Notes: a model not told the origin generated them from the sequence alone. DNA of 13,036 nt from DASXTS01 sp036505275 (GCA_036505275.1 DASXTS010000270.1:1-13036); one strand, 5' to 3'; counted from the first letter of the stretch, positions 6,771-13,036 are shown. Numbers and translations: made by a program.

Positions 6771-6814
6771 TCGTGAGTGGCAAATGGTGCCAGCACACCA
6801 TTTCTCACTCACGA
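6771..6814. repeat. 44-bp palindromic element at the hutU/M20 junction
   Basis: The arm at 6771-6790 (tcgtgagtggcaaatggtgc) and the arm at 6795-6814 (acaccatttctcactcacga) are inverted copies, with mismatches at two adjacent inner positions and at the loop-closing pair. The loop is 4-6 nt. The element would form a long hairpin in the hut mRNA. Its outer TCGTGA provides the last Ser codon and the TGA stop of hutU. It also creates a GTG that overlaps this stop. It is AT-richer than the genes around it and resembles the REP-like palindromes I associate with Pseudonocardiales intergenic regions; that resemblance is from memory. Confidence 0.85.
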
Positions 6815-8458
6815 AGGTCCCATCGGGATCCGCACGCCGTGCCGGGCGGCGACGGTCCGCGCCTCGTCGTAGCCGGCGTCGACGTGCCGCAGCACGCCCA
6901 TGGCCGGATCGTTGGTCAGCACCCGCTCCAGCTTCGCTGCGGCCAGCGGAGTGCCGTCCGCGACGCTGACCTGGCCGGCGTGGATGGACCTGCCGATGCC
7001 GACGCCGCCGCCGTGGTGAAGCGACACCCATGACGCCCCGGAGGCGGTGTTCACCAGCGCGTTCAGCAGCGGCCAGTCGGCGATCGCGTCGGAGCCGTCC
7101 GCCATCCGCTCGGTCTCCCGGTACGGCGAGGCGACCGAGCCGCAGTCCAGGTGGTCGCGGCCGATCACGATCGGTGCGGCCAGCTCACCGGAGGCCACGA
7201 GATCGTTGAAGCACAGCCCGGCCAGGTGCCGCTCGCCGTAGCCGAGCCAGCAGATCCGCGCCGGCAGGCCCTGGAACGCGACCCGCTCGCCGGCCAGCCT
7301 GATCCACCGCGCAAGCGGCTCGTTGTCCGGGAACAGCTCCAGGATGGCCCGATCGGTCGTGGCGATGTCCTCCGGGTCGCCGGAGAGCGCTGCCCACCGG
7401 AACGGCCCCTTTCCCTGGCAGAAGAGCGGCCGGATGTACGCCGGTACGAATCCGGGGAACGCGAACGCCCGCTCGCAGCCGCCGAGCTTGGCCTCGCCGC
7501 GGATGGAGTTGCCATAGTCGAACACCTCCGCGCCGGCGTCCAGGAAGCCCACCATGGCGCCGACGTGCTCGGCCATCGATTCGCGGGCCCGGTCGGTGAA
7601 CTCGTCCGGCTTGCGCTCGGCGTAGTCGTGCCACTCCTGCACCGACACGCCGCGCGGCAGGTAGGCCAGCGGGTCGTGCGCCGAGGTCTGGTCGGTGACC
7701 ACGTCCACCTCGACGCCGCGTCGCCGCAGTTCGGGCAGGACCTCCGCGGCATTGCCCAGCACGCCCACGGACAGCGGCCGCCGAGCCGCACGCGCGGCCG
7801 AGCAGCGACGCACGGCGTCATCGAGAGAGGACGCCTGCTCGTCCAGGTAACGGGTGTCGAGGCGGCGCCGGATGCGGGCCGGATCACACTCCACGACCAG
7901 GACGACCCCGCCATTCATGGTGACCGCGAGCGGCTGCGCCCCGCCCATTCCGCCGAGGCCGGCCGTCACGGTGAGCGTGCCGGCCAGCGAGCCGCCGAAC
8001 CGCTTGGCGGCCACGGCGGCGAACGTCTCGTAGGTGCCCTGCAGGATGCCCTGGGTGCCGATGTAGATCCACGAGCCGGCCGTCATCTGCCCATACATGG
8101 TCAGGCCGAGGGCCTCCAGGCGCCGGAACTCCGGCCAGTTGGCCCAGTCCGGCACCAGATTGGAGTTGGCGATCAGCACCCGCGGCGCCCACTCGTGGGT
8201 GCGCAGCACACCGACCGGGCGGCCCGACTGAACCAGCAGCGTCTCGTCCTCCCCGAGCGAGGTCAGCTCGCGGGTGATCGCGTCGAAGCTCGCCCAGTCC
8301 CGGGCGGCCTTGCCGGAGCCGCCGTAGACCACCAGGTCGGCCGGGCGCTCGGCCACGTCCGGGTCGAGGTTGTTGTGCAGCATCCGCAGGGCCGCCTCGG
8401 TCTGCCACGACCGCGCAGTCACCGTGTGGCCGCGGGCGGCACGCACCGTCCTGCTCAC
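6809..8458 (-). CDS. hutU: Urocanate hydratase (HutU)
   Basis: This 549-aa protein converts urocanate to 4-imidazolone-5-propionate with tightly bound NAD+, the second step of histidine breakdown in the cytoplasm. Its length matches the family (about 550-557). Visible motifs are VVYGGSGKAARDW (44-56), MYGQMTAGSWIYIGTQGILQ (121-140), the NAD-binding GLGGMGGAQPLA (167-178), FCQGKGPFRWAALSGDPEDI (346-365), GLPARICW, whose Cys403 aligns by position with the catalytic Cys410 of Pseudomonas putida urocanase, and LHHGGGVGIG (480-489). The start is GTG at 8458. It overlaps the hutH stop by 4 nt (GTGA), and a GGAGG site lies 5 nt upstream, so translation is coupled to hutH. The frame stays open upstream to 9160, but that stretch is only the shadow of hutH. 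The stop codon lies in the palindromic element 6771-6814. Confidence 0.97.
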   Translation of the reverse strand: MSRTVRAARGHTVTARSWQTEAALRMLHNNLDPDVAERPADLVVYGGSGKAARDWASFDAITRELTSLGEDETLLVQSGRPVGVLRTHEWAPRVLIANSNLVPDWANWPEFRRLEALGLTMYGQMTAGSWIYIGTQGILQGTYETFAAVAAKRFGGSLAGTLTVTAGLGGMGGAQPLAVTMNGGVVLVVECDPARIRRRLDTRYLDEQASSLDDAVRRCSAARAARRPLSVGVLGNAAEVLPELRRRGVEVDVVTDQTSAHDPLAYLPRGVSVQEWHDYAERKPDEFTDRARESMAEHVGAMVGFLDAGAEVFDYGNSIRGEAKLGGCERAFAFPGFVPAYIRPLFCQGKGPFRWAALSGDPEDIATTDRAILELFPDNEPLARWIRLAGERVAFQGLPARICWLGYGERHLAGLCFNDLVASGELAAPIVIGRDHLDCGSVASPYRETERMADGSDAIADWPLLNALVNTASGASWVSLHHGGGVGIGRSIHAGQVSVADGTPLAAAKLERVLTNDPAMGVLRHVDAGYDEARTVAARHGVRIPMGPS

Positions 8459-10056
8459 CGCAGCCTCCGATCCACCATCGACTCTTGCTTCAGGTACGGG
8501 GCGACCGCGGCCAGCAGCGCACCGTCGCGCACCATCCGCTCGGCGGCGGCGATCTCGGGCGCCAGATGCCGGTCCGGGCCCGGGCCACCGACGCCGGCGG
8601 CATCCAGCGCCTCGGCGGCGGCCGTGGTGCCCGGTGCCGGCCGCAACGGGTCGCGCAGCCGCAGCGCCCGTGCCGCGGTGGCCGCCTCCACCGCGAGGAC
8701 GGTGCCCAGCCCGTCCACGGCGCGACGTAGCTTGCGGGTCGCGGCCCAGCCCATCGAGACGTGGTCCTCCTGCATGGCGCTCGTGGGGATGGAGTCCACC
8801 GACGCCGGCACCGCAAGCCGCTTCAGCTCGTTGACCACCGCGGCCTGAGTGTAGTGCGCGATCATGTGCCCGGAGTCGACCCCGGGGTCGTCGGCCAGGA
8901 ACGGTGGCAGGCCGTGCGAGCGCGCCACGTCCAGCATCCGGTCGGTGCGCCGCTCGGCCATGCCGGCCACGTCGGCTATGGCGATCGCCAGGAAGTCGGC
9001 GATGTAACCCAACGGCGCGCCGTGGAAGTTTCCGTTGGACTCCACCCGCCCATCTGCCAGCACCACCGGATTGTCCACTGTGGACTGCAGCTCGACGTCC
9101 ACGACGCGGACCGCGTGCGCCACGGTGTCCCGTGCAGCGCCGTGCACCTGAGGCGCGCACCGCAACGAGTAGGCGTCCTGCACCCTGGTGCAGTCGGGGG
9201 TGCGGTGGCTGGCCACGATCTGCGAGCCGGCCATCAGCGCGAGCATCCTGGCCGCCGACACCGCCTGCCCTGGGTGCGGCCGAAGCGACTGCAGGTCCGC
9301 GGCGAAGGCGCGGTCCGTGCCGAGCACCGCCTCGGTGGTCATGGCCGCGGTGAGGTCGGCGGTGTCCAGCAGCCCGGCCAGGTCGTGGGTGGCCAGCACG
9401 AGCATGCCGAGCATGCCGTCGGTGCCGTTGATCAGCGCGAGGCCCTCCTTCTCGGCCAGCTCGATCGGTTCGATGCCGTGCCGGGCCAGCGCCGCAGCGG
9501 CTGGTCGACGCACGCCGCCGGCGTCGAGCACCTCGCCTTCCCCGGTGAGCGCCAGCGCGACCGCGGCCAACGGGGCGAGGTCACCGGAGCAGCCGAGCGA
9601 GCCGTGCTCGGGGACCACCGGTACCAGGCCCTCGTTCAGCAGCGCGGCGAGGGCCTCCGCGGTGCCCAGCCGCACGCCGGTGCGGCCAGAGGCCAGGGTG
9701 CGCAGCCGCAGCAGCATCATGGCCCGCACCACCTCCGGCTCGACCGCGGGGCCGGCGCCGGCGGCGTGCGAGCGGATCAGCGAGCGTTGCAGCGCCGCAC
9801 GCCGGCTGGGCGGGATGTGCGTGGTGGCCAGCGCGCCGAACCCGGTCGACACGCCGTAGTGCGGCTGCGGGTCGGCGGCCAGCGCCTCGATGTACTCGCG
9901 CGCCCGGCCGATCGCCGTCCGAGCCTCGCTGGTCAGCTCGACCCGCGCACCGTTCCTGGCCACCGCCCGCACCTGTGACCTGCTGAGCGGCCAGGGCCCC
10001 ACCGGGACCGTGGTCGCCGTGCTCGCTGGGAAGGGGCTGACGGGGACACTGACCAT
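8455..10056 (-). CDS. hutH: Histidine ammonia-lyase (HutH)
   Basis: This 533-aa enzyme deaminates L-histidine to trans-urocanate and opens the operon. YGVSTGFG (67-74) carries the active-site Tyr. HGSLGCSGDLAPL (151-163) holds the tripeptide that cyclises to the MIO electrophile; here it is Cys156-Ser157-Gly158 instead of the textbook Ala-Ser-Gly, a variant I recall from other actinobacterial HutH proteins. QDAYSLRCAPQVHGA and the STVDNPVV/ESNGNFHG region are also diagnostic. ATG at 10056 is chosen because a TACGGT hexamer lies 6 nt upstream and there is no ribosome site, which suggests a leaderless mRNA. The frame continues upstream to 10164 through repeat DNA. GTG at 10002 would give the shorter N-terminus usual in the family and cannot be excluded; the first 18 residues or so are Pro/Thr/Val-rich without known motif. 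It overlaps hutU by 4 nt. Confidence 0.96.
   Translation of the reverse strand: MVSVPVSPFPASTATTVPVGPWPLSRSQVRAVARNGARVELTSEARTAIGRAREYIEALAADPQPHYGVSTGFGALATTHIPPSRRAALQRSLIRSHAAGAGPAVEPEVVRAMMLLRLRTLASGRTGVRLGTAEALAALLNEGLVPVVPEHGSLGCSGDLAPLAAVALALTGEGEVLDAGGVRRPAAAALARHGIEPIELAEKEGLALINGTDGMLGMLVLATHDLAGLLDTADLTAAMTTEAVLGTDRAFAADLQSLRPHPGQAVSAARMLALMAGSQIVASHRTPDCTRVQDAYSLRCAPQVHGAARDTVAHAVRVVDVELQSTVDNPVVLADGRVESNGNFHGAPLGYIADFLAIAIADVAGMAERRTDRMLDVARSHGLPPFLADDPGVDSGHMIAHYTQAAVVNELKRLAVPASVDSIPTSAMQEDHVSMGWAATRKLRRAVDGLGTVLAVEAATAARALRLRDPLRPAPGTTAAAEALDAAGVGGPGPDRHLAPEIAAAERMVRDGALLAAVAPYLKQESMVDRRLR
9073..9085. repeat. Dispersed palindrome GTCCACWGTGGAC, copy 3
   Basis: GTCCACTGTGGAC lies inside hutH and encodes the Ser-Thr-Val-Asp of the conserved STVDNP stretch. 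The sequence and frame are the same as in the two copies in the M20 gene. Confidence 0.65.
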
Positions 10057-10062
10057 GACCGC

Positions 10063-10068
10063 ACCGTA
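10063..10068 (-). promoter_or_regulatory. Putative -10 hexamer TACGGT of the hut operon
   Basis: On the minus strand TACGGT fits TAnnnT and ends 6 nt before the hutH ATG, the typical geometry for leaderless transcription in actinobacteria. No convincing -35 is visible; the expected position falls at the edge of the nested repeats starting at 10081, so a regulator could act there. Confidence 0.45.
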
Positions 10069-10080
10069 CCCACCACCCTC

Positions 10081-10174
10081 GCGTGTCCGCGGGTTCGTGC
10101 CGTTGAGTTGGGCGAACCGGCACGTCGCAATGTGCTCGAACGCCCAACTCACGTGTCCGAACACGCGGACACGC
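10081..10174. repeat. Nested inverted repeats between the transporter operon and hutH
   Basis: Outer arms 10081-10097 (gcgtgtccgcgggttcg) and 10158-10174 are inverted copies at 16 of 17 bases. Inside them GAGTTGGGCG (10105-10114) and CGCCCAACTC (10141-10150) form a perfect 10-bp pair. A third pair, GTGCCG (10097-10102) with CGGCAC (10118-10123), would compete with the 10-bp stem. The outer arm begins gcgtgtccg and resembles the 22-bp repeat unit at 2453-2562. The whole 10057-10236 gap contains no gene. Confidence 0.75.
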
Positions 10175-10222
10175 CGGGAGGCCCGGCGGGGCCGCGCACG
10201 CGGACACGCCGGGAGGCCCGGC
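10162..10222. repeat. Perfect 26-bp direct repeat, two copies
   Basis: The 26 bases at 10162-10187 recur unchanged at 10197-10222, so the period is 35 bp. Each copy begins cacgcggacacgc and ends with the hairpin GCCGGG-agg-CCCGGC. The first copy overlaps the outer arm of the nested inverted repeat, so the region appears to have grown by duplication. Confidence 0.85.
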
Positions 10223-10238
10223 CAAGGGCGCCGGCCCT
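10173..10238 (-). terminator. Probable termination region of the transporter operon
   Basis: Reading on the minus strand away from the binding-protein gene, the transcript meets three GC-rich hairpins. They are AGGGC/GCCCT (10225-10238, overlapping the TAG stop), GCCGGG/CCCGGC (10208-10222) and the same hairpin again (10173-10187). None has a T-tract, which is common in high-GC actinobacteria. Confidence 0.4.
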
Positions 10239-11172
10239 AGTGCGAGATGCCGGCGTCGCGGAGGAAGTCGGCGGCGACGTCGGCGGCGTTCTCCTTGTCG
10301 ACCTCGACGCGCTTGACCAGGGCGGTGAGCTTGTCCGTGTCGAGGGCGGCGGAGACCTTGTTGAGCGCAGCGGTGGCGGCCTCGTTGAGCGCGTCGGTAC
10401 GGCCGAACGGCACCACGTTCTGCGCGGGGTACATCCGCTTGGTGTCCTTGAGCTGCACGAAGTTGTTGGCCTTGACGGCCGACGCGGTGGTGAAGAGGTT
10501 CGCGACCTGCACCTGGCCGCCCTTGAGCGCCTCGACGGTCACCGGGCCACCGGCGTCGGTGGTACGGATCTCCTTGAACGTGCAGCCGTACAGCTGCTTG
10601 ATCTTGGTCTCCCAGCGCTGCTTCCACTCACCGGCGGCGCCAAAGACGAACTGGCCGCACTTGGGGCCGAGGTCCTCCACGGTCGCGAGGTTGTTCTGCT
10701 GGGCGGTCTGCTGGGTGACGACGAGCACATCGGAGTCCTCGGCCGAGGACTTCTCCAGCACGGTCAGGCCGCTGGGCACCTTGCTCTTCAGCGCGGTGTA
10801 CACGTCGTCGGGCGTGGTCTGGGTCGCGGTCTTGTCCAGGTACGCGAGCAGGTTGCCGCTGTACTCGGGCACCACGCTCAGCGACTTGTCCTGCAGGCCC
10901 TTGATCAGGGCCTCCCTGGTGCCCACCCGGGGCTTGACGGTGACCTTCGCGCCGGCACCGCGCAGCGCGCCGGCGTAGATCTCGGCCAGCACCACGTTCT
11001 CGGTGAAGTCGGCGGAGCCGACGGTGACCGTGTTGTCGGCGCCAGCGCCGGTGGTACCGGTGGTGAGCGGGTTGTTGCCGCCGCCGCCGCACGCGATCAG
11101 CCCGGCGGCGAGCCCCACCGTGAGCGCGCCCGTGGCCAGCGCCGAGACCAGCCTGGTCCAGCTTCGGGTCAT
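10237..11172 (-). CDS. OpuC/OsmoF-type ABC transporter substrate-binding lipoprotein
   Basis: The 311-aa product is the extracytoplasmic receptor of the importer encoded by this operon. It begins with a lipoprotein signal peptide: MTRSWTRLVS, a hydrophobic stretch, then lipobox LIAC with Cys28, followed by a Gly/Asn/Thr-rich linker. The mature domain starts VGSADFTENVVLAEIYAGAL and contains VPEYSGNLLAYLD, both typical of the OpuAC/ProX-like family that binds quaternary ammonium compounds. Two Cys residues (GPKCGQF and LYGCTF) could form a disulfide. Several Tyr residues are available for an aromatic ligand cage, but the ligand cannot be read from sequence alone. ATG 11172 is chosen over the upstream in-frame start at 11205 because GAGGAGGA lies 9 nt before it and the signal peptide begins there. 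It is the last gene of the operon, 39 nt after the permease. Confidence 0.9.
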   Translation of the reverse strand: MTRSWTRLVSALATGALTVGLAAGLIACGGGGNNPLTTGTTGAGADNTVTVGSADFTENVVLAEIYAGALRGAGAKVTVKPRVGTREALIKGLQDKSLSVVPEYSGNLLAYLDKTATQTTPDDVYTALKSKVPSGLTVLEKSSAEDSDVLVVTQQTAQQNNLATVEDLGPKCGQFVFGAAGEWKQRWETKIKQLYGCTFKEIRTTDAGGPVTVEALKGGQVQVANLFTTASAVKANNFVQLKDTKRMYPAQNVVPFGRTDALNEAATAALNKVSAALDTDKLTALVKRVEVDKENAADVAADFLRDAGISH

Positions 11173-11181
11173 CTTCGGTTG

Positions 11182-11189
11182 TCCTCCTC
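11182..11189 (-). promoter_or_regulatory. Strong ribosome binding site of the binding-protein gene
   Basis: On the minus strand GAGGAGGA ends 9 nt before ATG 11172. It sets the start and probably allows higher synthesis of the receptor than of the coupled permeases. Confidence 0.75.
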
Positions 11190-11211
11190 GTGACCTGGGT
11201 GCCACCTGAGC

Positions 11212-11901
11212 TCAGGCGACCCCGCTAACCGTTCTCGACGCGAGCCGAAGCCCGCGCGGGACTATCTGCCGCTGCAGCGCGGCCAACCCGAGGTCCAGCA
11301 GCACGGCGAGCACCGCGACCACCACCGCGGCGCCGGCCACCCGCGGGTAGTCGGTGACCCGTAGGCCGTCCAGCAACGGCCGGCCGAGGCCGCCGAGCCC
11401 GACGTAGGCCGCGACGGTGCCGGTGGCCAGCACCTGCAGCACGGCGCCCCGTAGGCCGCCGAGCAGCAGCGGCATGGCGATCGGGACCTCGACCCGCCAG
11501 AGCCGCTGCCAGGACGTCATGCCGACGCCGGCCGCGGCGTCCACCACCGCACGGTCGACGGCCTGCACGCCGGCGTAGGAGCCGGCCAGGATCGGTGGCA
11601 CGGCCAGGATGGCGAGCCCGAGCAGCACCGGCCCCACCCGCAGGATGCCCAGCTGCAGGGACAGCAGGGTGATCACGCCCAGGGTGGGCAGCGCGCGCAT
11701 GGCATTGGCCAGGCCCACCACGACCGTGCCGCCGCGGCCGGTGTGCCCGACCGCGAGCCCGAGCGGCACCGCGACCACGGCCGCGCCGAGCACGGCGATC
11801 ACGGTGTACCGCAGGTGCTCGGCGATCCGCTCAAGCAGGCCGCCGTCCCCGGTCCAGCTCGCCGGGTCGGTCAGCCAGCGGGCCACCTCGGAGAAGATCA
11901 T
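11212..11901 (-). CDS. OpuC/ProW-type ABC transporter permease (second)
   Basis: This 229-aa integral membrane protein has several hydrophobic segments. They include residues about 32-50, the LGVITLLSLQLGILRVGPVLLG region, the AYVGLGGLG loop, and a C-terminal segment rich in Val, Ala and Leu (about 190-210). The cytoplasmic coupling loop is recognisable as VDAAAGVGMTSWQRLWRVEVPIAMPLLLGGLRGA, with the Ala-Gly spacing of binding-protein-dependent permeases. The family brings compatible solutes across the inner membrane. ATG 11901 overlaps the stop of the upstream permease by 4 nt (ATGA), so the two are translationally coupled and probably form a heterodimer. There is only a weak GGTGG ribosome site, consistent with coupling. 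The binding-protein gene follows after 39 nt. Confidence 0.92.
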   Translation of the reverse strand: MIFSEVARWLTDPASWTGDGGLLERIAEHLRYTVIAVLGAAVVAVPLGLAVGHTGRGGTVVVGLANAMRALPTLGVITLLSLQLGILRVGPVLLGLAILAVPPILAGSYAGVQAVDRAVVDAAAGVGMTSWQRLWRVEVPIAMPLLLGGLRGAVLQVLATGTVAAYVGLGGLGRPLLDGLRVTDYPRVAGAAVVVAVLAVLLDLGLAALQRQIVPRGLRLASRTVSGVA

Positions 11902-12569
11902 CTGGCCGCCACCGATCGCCGCCCCTGCCAGGGGGTGAGCAACGCGCGGCCGGCCACCAGCAGCAGGTCGACGGCCAGGGCCAGTGCCAGGGTGAGCACG
12001 ATACCGACCACGATCGGTGGGTTGTAAGCGTTCTGGAAGCCCTCGGTGAACAGCTGCCCCAGTCCGCCGACGCCGATCAGCGCGCCGACGCTGACCAGGC
12101 TGATGTTGCTGACCGACGCCACCCGCACGCCGGCGGACAGCACCGGCACGGCCAGCGGCAGCTCAACCGTGAGGAACCGGCGTACCGGCCGGTAGCCGAC
12201 CGCGGTGGCGGCCGCGAGCACGTGCCCTGGCAGCGTGTCCAGCGCGTCCACCACGGGTCGCACCAGCAGCGCAGCTGTGTAGAGCGCCAGCGCAACCACC
12301 ACGTTCAGCTCGTCCAGAATCCTCGTGCCGAGGATCGGCGGCAGGATCACGAACAGCGCCAGCGATGGCACGGTGTAGAGCACGTTGGCCCCGCCCAGCA
12401 CCAGCACGCGGAGCCGCCGCCAGCGCTGCGCGGCCCAGCCGATCGGCACCGCGGCGACCAGCCCGAGCAGCAGCGGCAACAGCGAAAGCCGGACGTGCAC
12501 CAGCAGCAGTCGCAGCACCGCGTCCTGGTTGCGCGGGTTGCTCAGGTACCTGATCAGGTCGTCGATCAC
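11898..12569 (-). CDS. OpuC/ProW-type ABC transporter permease (first)
   Basis: This 223-aa membrane protein is the partner of the following permease. Hydrophobic segments are visible near residues 27-46, 52-82 (VLVLGGANVLYTVPSLALFV), 88-105, the SVGALIGVGGLGQLF loop, and 190-208 near the C-terminus. The coupling loop LAAATAVGYRPVRRFLTVELPLAVPVLSAGVR matches the EAA-type loop of betaine and proline permeases. The motif TVPSLALF is common in OpuCB/YehY-like proteins. The GTG start at 12569 overlaps the ATPase stop by 4 nt (GTGA), and its own stop overlaps the next permease by 4 nt. The product is similar in length to its partner but differs in sequence, so this is an old duplication rather than a recent one. 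Confidence 0.92.
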   Translation of the reverse strand: MIDDLIRYLSNPRNQDAVLRLLLVHVRLSLLPLLLGLVAAVPIGWAAQRWRRLRVLVLGGANVLYTVPSLALFVILPPILGTRILDELNVVVALALYTAALLVRPVVDALDTLPGHVLAAATAVGYRPVRRFLTVELPLAVPVLSAGVRVASVSNISLVSVGALIGVGGLGQLFTEGFQNAYNPPIVVGIVLTLALALAVDLLLVAGRALLTPWQGRRSVAAR

Positions 12570-13036
12570 GAAACGTCCCGGTGCGACCGCAACAGCGCGA
12601 GCACCTCCTCGGCGACCACCCCGCCGGCCAGTGCACCGTCGGGGTGCACGGCCGCGCCGTACCCGCTCGGCGAGGACAGCGCGGCGTCCAGCGCGCCACG
12701 CAGCGACCCGCCCTTGACGTACAGCGACCCGCCCGGCCGCAGCCCGTCCTCGGTCAGTGGTCCGTCCACCATGGACCGCGCCGGCAGCCAGCCACGGGGC
12801 CGGCCGGCGCGGTCGACGGCCAGCGCCCAGTCGTCGATACTGCTCACCGGCTCGCCGAGCACGACCGTCTGAAGTGGATGGATGGTCAGGCCGTTGGCGT
12901 CCAGAAAGGACAGCCGCCGGTAGCCGCGGTCGCGGCCGACGAAGGAGGAGACGAAGTCGTCCGCCGGCTCTGCCAGCAGCCGGTCCGGTGGGTCGAACTG
13001 GGCCAGCCGGCCGCCCTCGCGCAGCACGGCGACGGC
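12566..13036 (-). CDS. OpuCA/ProV-type ABC transporter ATP-binding protein, C-terminal part
   Basis: Only the last 156 residues lie in the window; the gene continues past 13036, so Walker A, signature and Walker B motifs are not visible. The visible part begins AVAVLREGGRLAQFDPPDRLLAEPADDFVSSFVGRDRGYRRL. That is the standard end of an ABC ATPase of the glycine betaine/proline family, just after the switch His, including the FVGRDRG linker. The rest (about 110 residues) occupies the place of the C-terminal CBS-like regulatory region found in OpuCA, which senses ionic strength or cyclic nucleotides in some relatives; the CBS fold itself cannot be confirmed by eye. It powers the importer encoded downstream and overlaps the first permease gene by 4 nt (GTGA). 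Confidence 0.9.
   Translation of the reverse strand, partial: AVAVLREGGRLAQFDPPDRLLAEPADDFVSSFVGRDRGYRRLSFLDANGLTIHPLQTVVLGEPVSSIDDWALAVDRAGRPRGWLPARSMVDGPLTEDGLRPGGSLYVKGGSLRGALDAALSSPSGYGAAVHPDGALAGGVVAEEVLALLRSHRDVS

Noticed and set aside
5275..6969. Plus-strand open frame of 564 codons opposite the M20 gene
   Set aside because: The translation is Ser/Pro/Arg/Ala-rich and motif-free, as expected for an antisense shadow.
6753..7031. N-terminal extension of the M20 gene to 7031
   Set aside because: Most of it is Arg-rich out-of-frame hutU sequence, followed by the translated palindromic element; homologues start near the WADLADIGR segment.
7151..8848. Plus-strand open frame of 565 codons opposite hutU
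   Set aside because: It is an antisense shadow of hutU and crosses the hutH/hutU junction with no recognisable domain.
8459..9160. N-terminal extension of hutU to 9160
   Set aside because: The extra 234 codons are a frame-shifted reading of hutH and look unlike urocanase; GTG 8458 has a GGAGG site and the 4-nt overlap.
8761..9978. Plus-strand open frame of 405 codons opposite hutH
   Set aside because: It is an antisense shadow of hutH with His/Arg/Gly/Gln-rich low-complexity translation.
11173..11205. Upstream start for the binding protein at 11205
   Set aside because: It would place eleven charged residues before the lipoprotein signal and ignore the strong GAGGAGGA site serving ATG 11172.
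12763..12779. A fourth copy of the GTCCACWGTGGAC palindrome
   Set aside because: GTCCACCATGGAC at about this position has a mismatched arm and wrong centre, so it is not counted with the three perfect copies.

Overview
The window is high-GC actinobacterial DNA. The gene set, the GTG starts and 4-nt gene overlaps, and the type of intergenic repeats suggest a Pseudonocardiales-like organism (Amycolatopsis, Saccharothrix and relatives); this placement is inferred from style, not from a search. Almost every base belongs to one of three blocks.

Block 1 (1-2734): the 3' part of kgd, the actinobacterial multifunctional 2-oxoglutarate decarboxylase/dehydrogenase E1, on the + strand. A convergent 59-aa DUF6104-type gene follows on the - strand. 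The gap between them is filled exactly by a 22-bp tandem repeat array. The same unit recurs in inverted orientation on the other side of the small gene, so that gene is bracketed by inverted arrays.

Block 2 (2855-10056): a histidine utilisation operon on the - strand, read hutH -> hutU -> M20-family amidohydrolase -> hutF -> hutI. It covers histidine -> urocanate -> imidazolonepropionate -> N-formimidoylglutamate -> N-formylglutamate. No recognisable HutG deformylase is present. The M20 metalloamidohydrolase between hutU and hutF is the natural candidate for the last step, releasing glutamate and formate. hutH and hutU overlap by 4 nt. A 44-bp palindromic element sits at the hutU/M20 junction and supplies the hutU stop codon. 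hutI is separated from hutF by 138 nt that contain two small inverted repeats.

Block 3 (10237-13036): an OpuB/OpuC/OsmoFXYV-type ABC importer operon on the - strand: ATPase (only its C-terminal part is in the window), two permeases and a lipoprotein binding protein. The coding overlaps are 4 nt. The family normally imports glycine betaine, choline and other compatible solutes. Because it lies directly upstream of hutH on the same strand, and because a related family member imports histidine in rhizobia, histidine or a histidine betaine is a possible cargo.

The 180-nt gap between blocks 3 and 2 holds nested inverted repeats, a perfect 26-bp direct repeat, GC-rich hairpins likely to end the transporter transcript, and a -10-like hexamer placed for a leaderless hutH mRNA. 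No tRNA, rRNA, CRISPR array, transposase or phage gene was seen. The most unusual material is the repeat content: 22-bp arrays, a palindrome at an operon junction, an in-frame 24-bp repeat next to a catalytic motif, and a recurring 13-bp palindrome that encodes Ser-Thr-Val-Asp each time.
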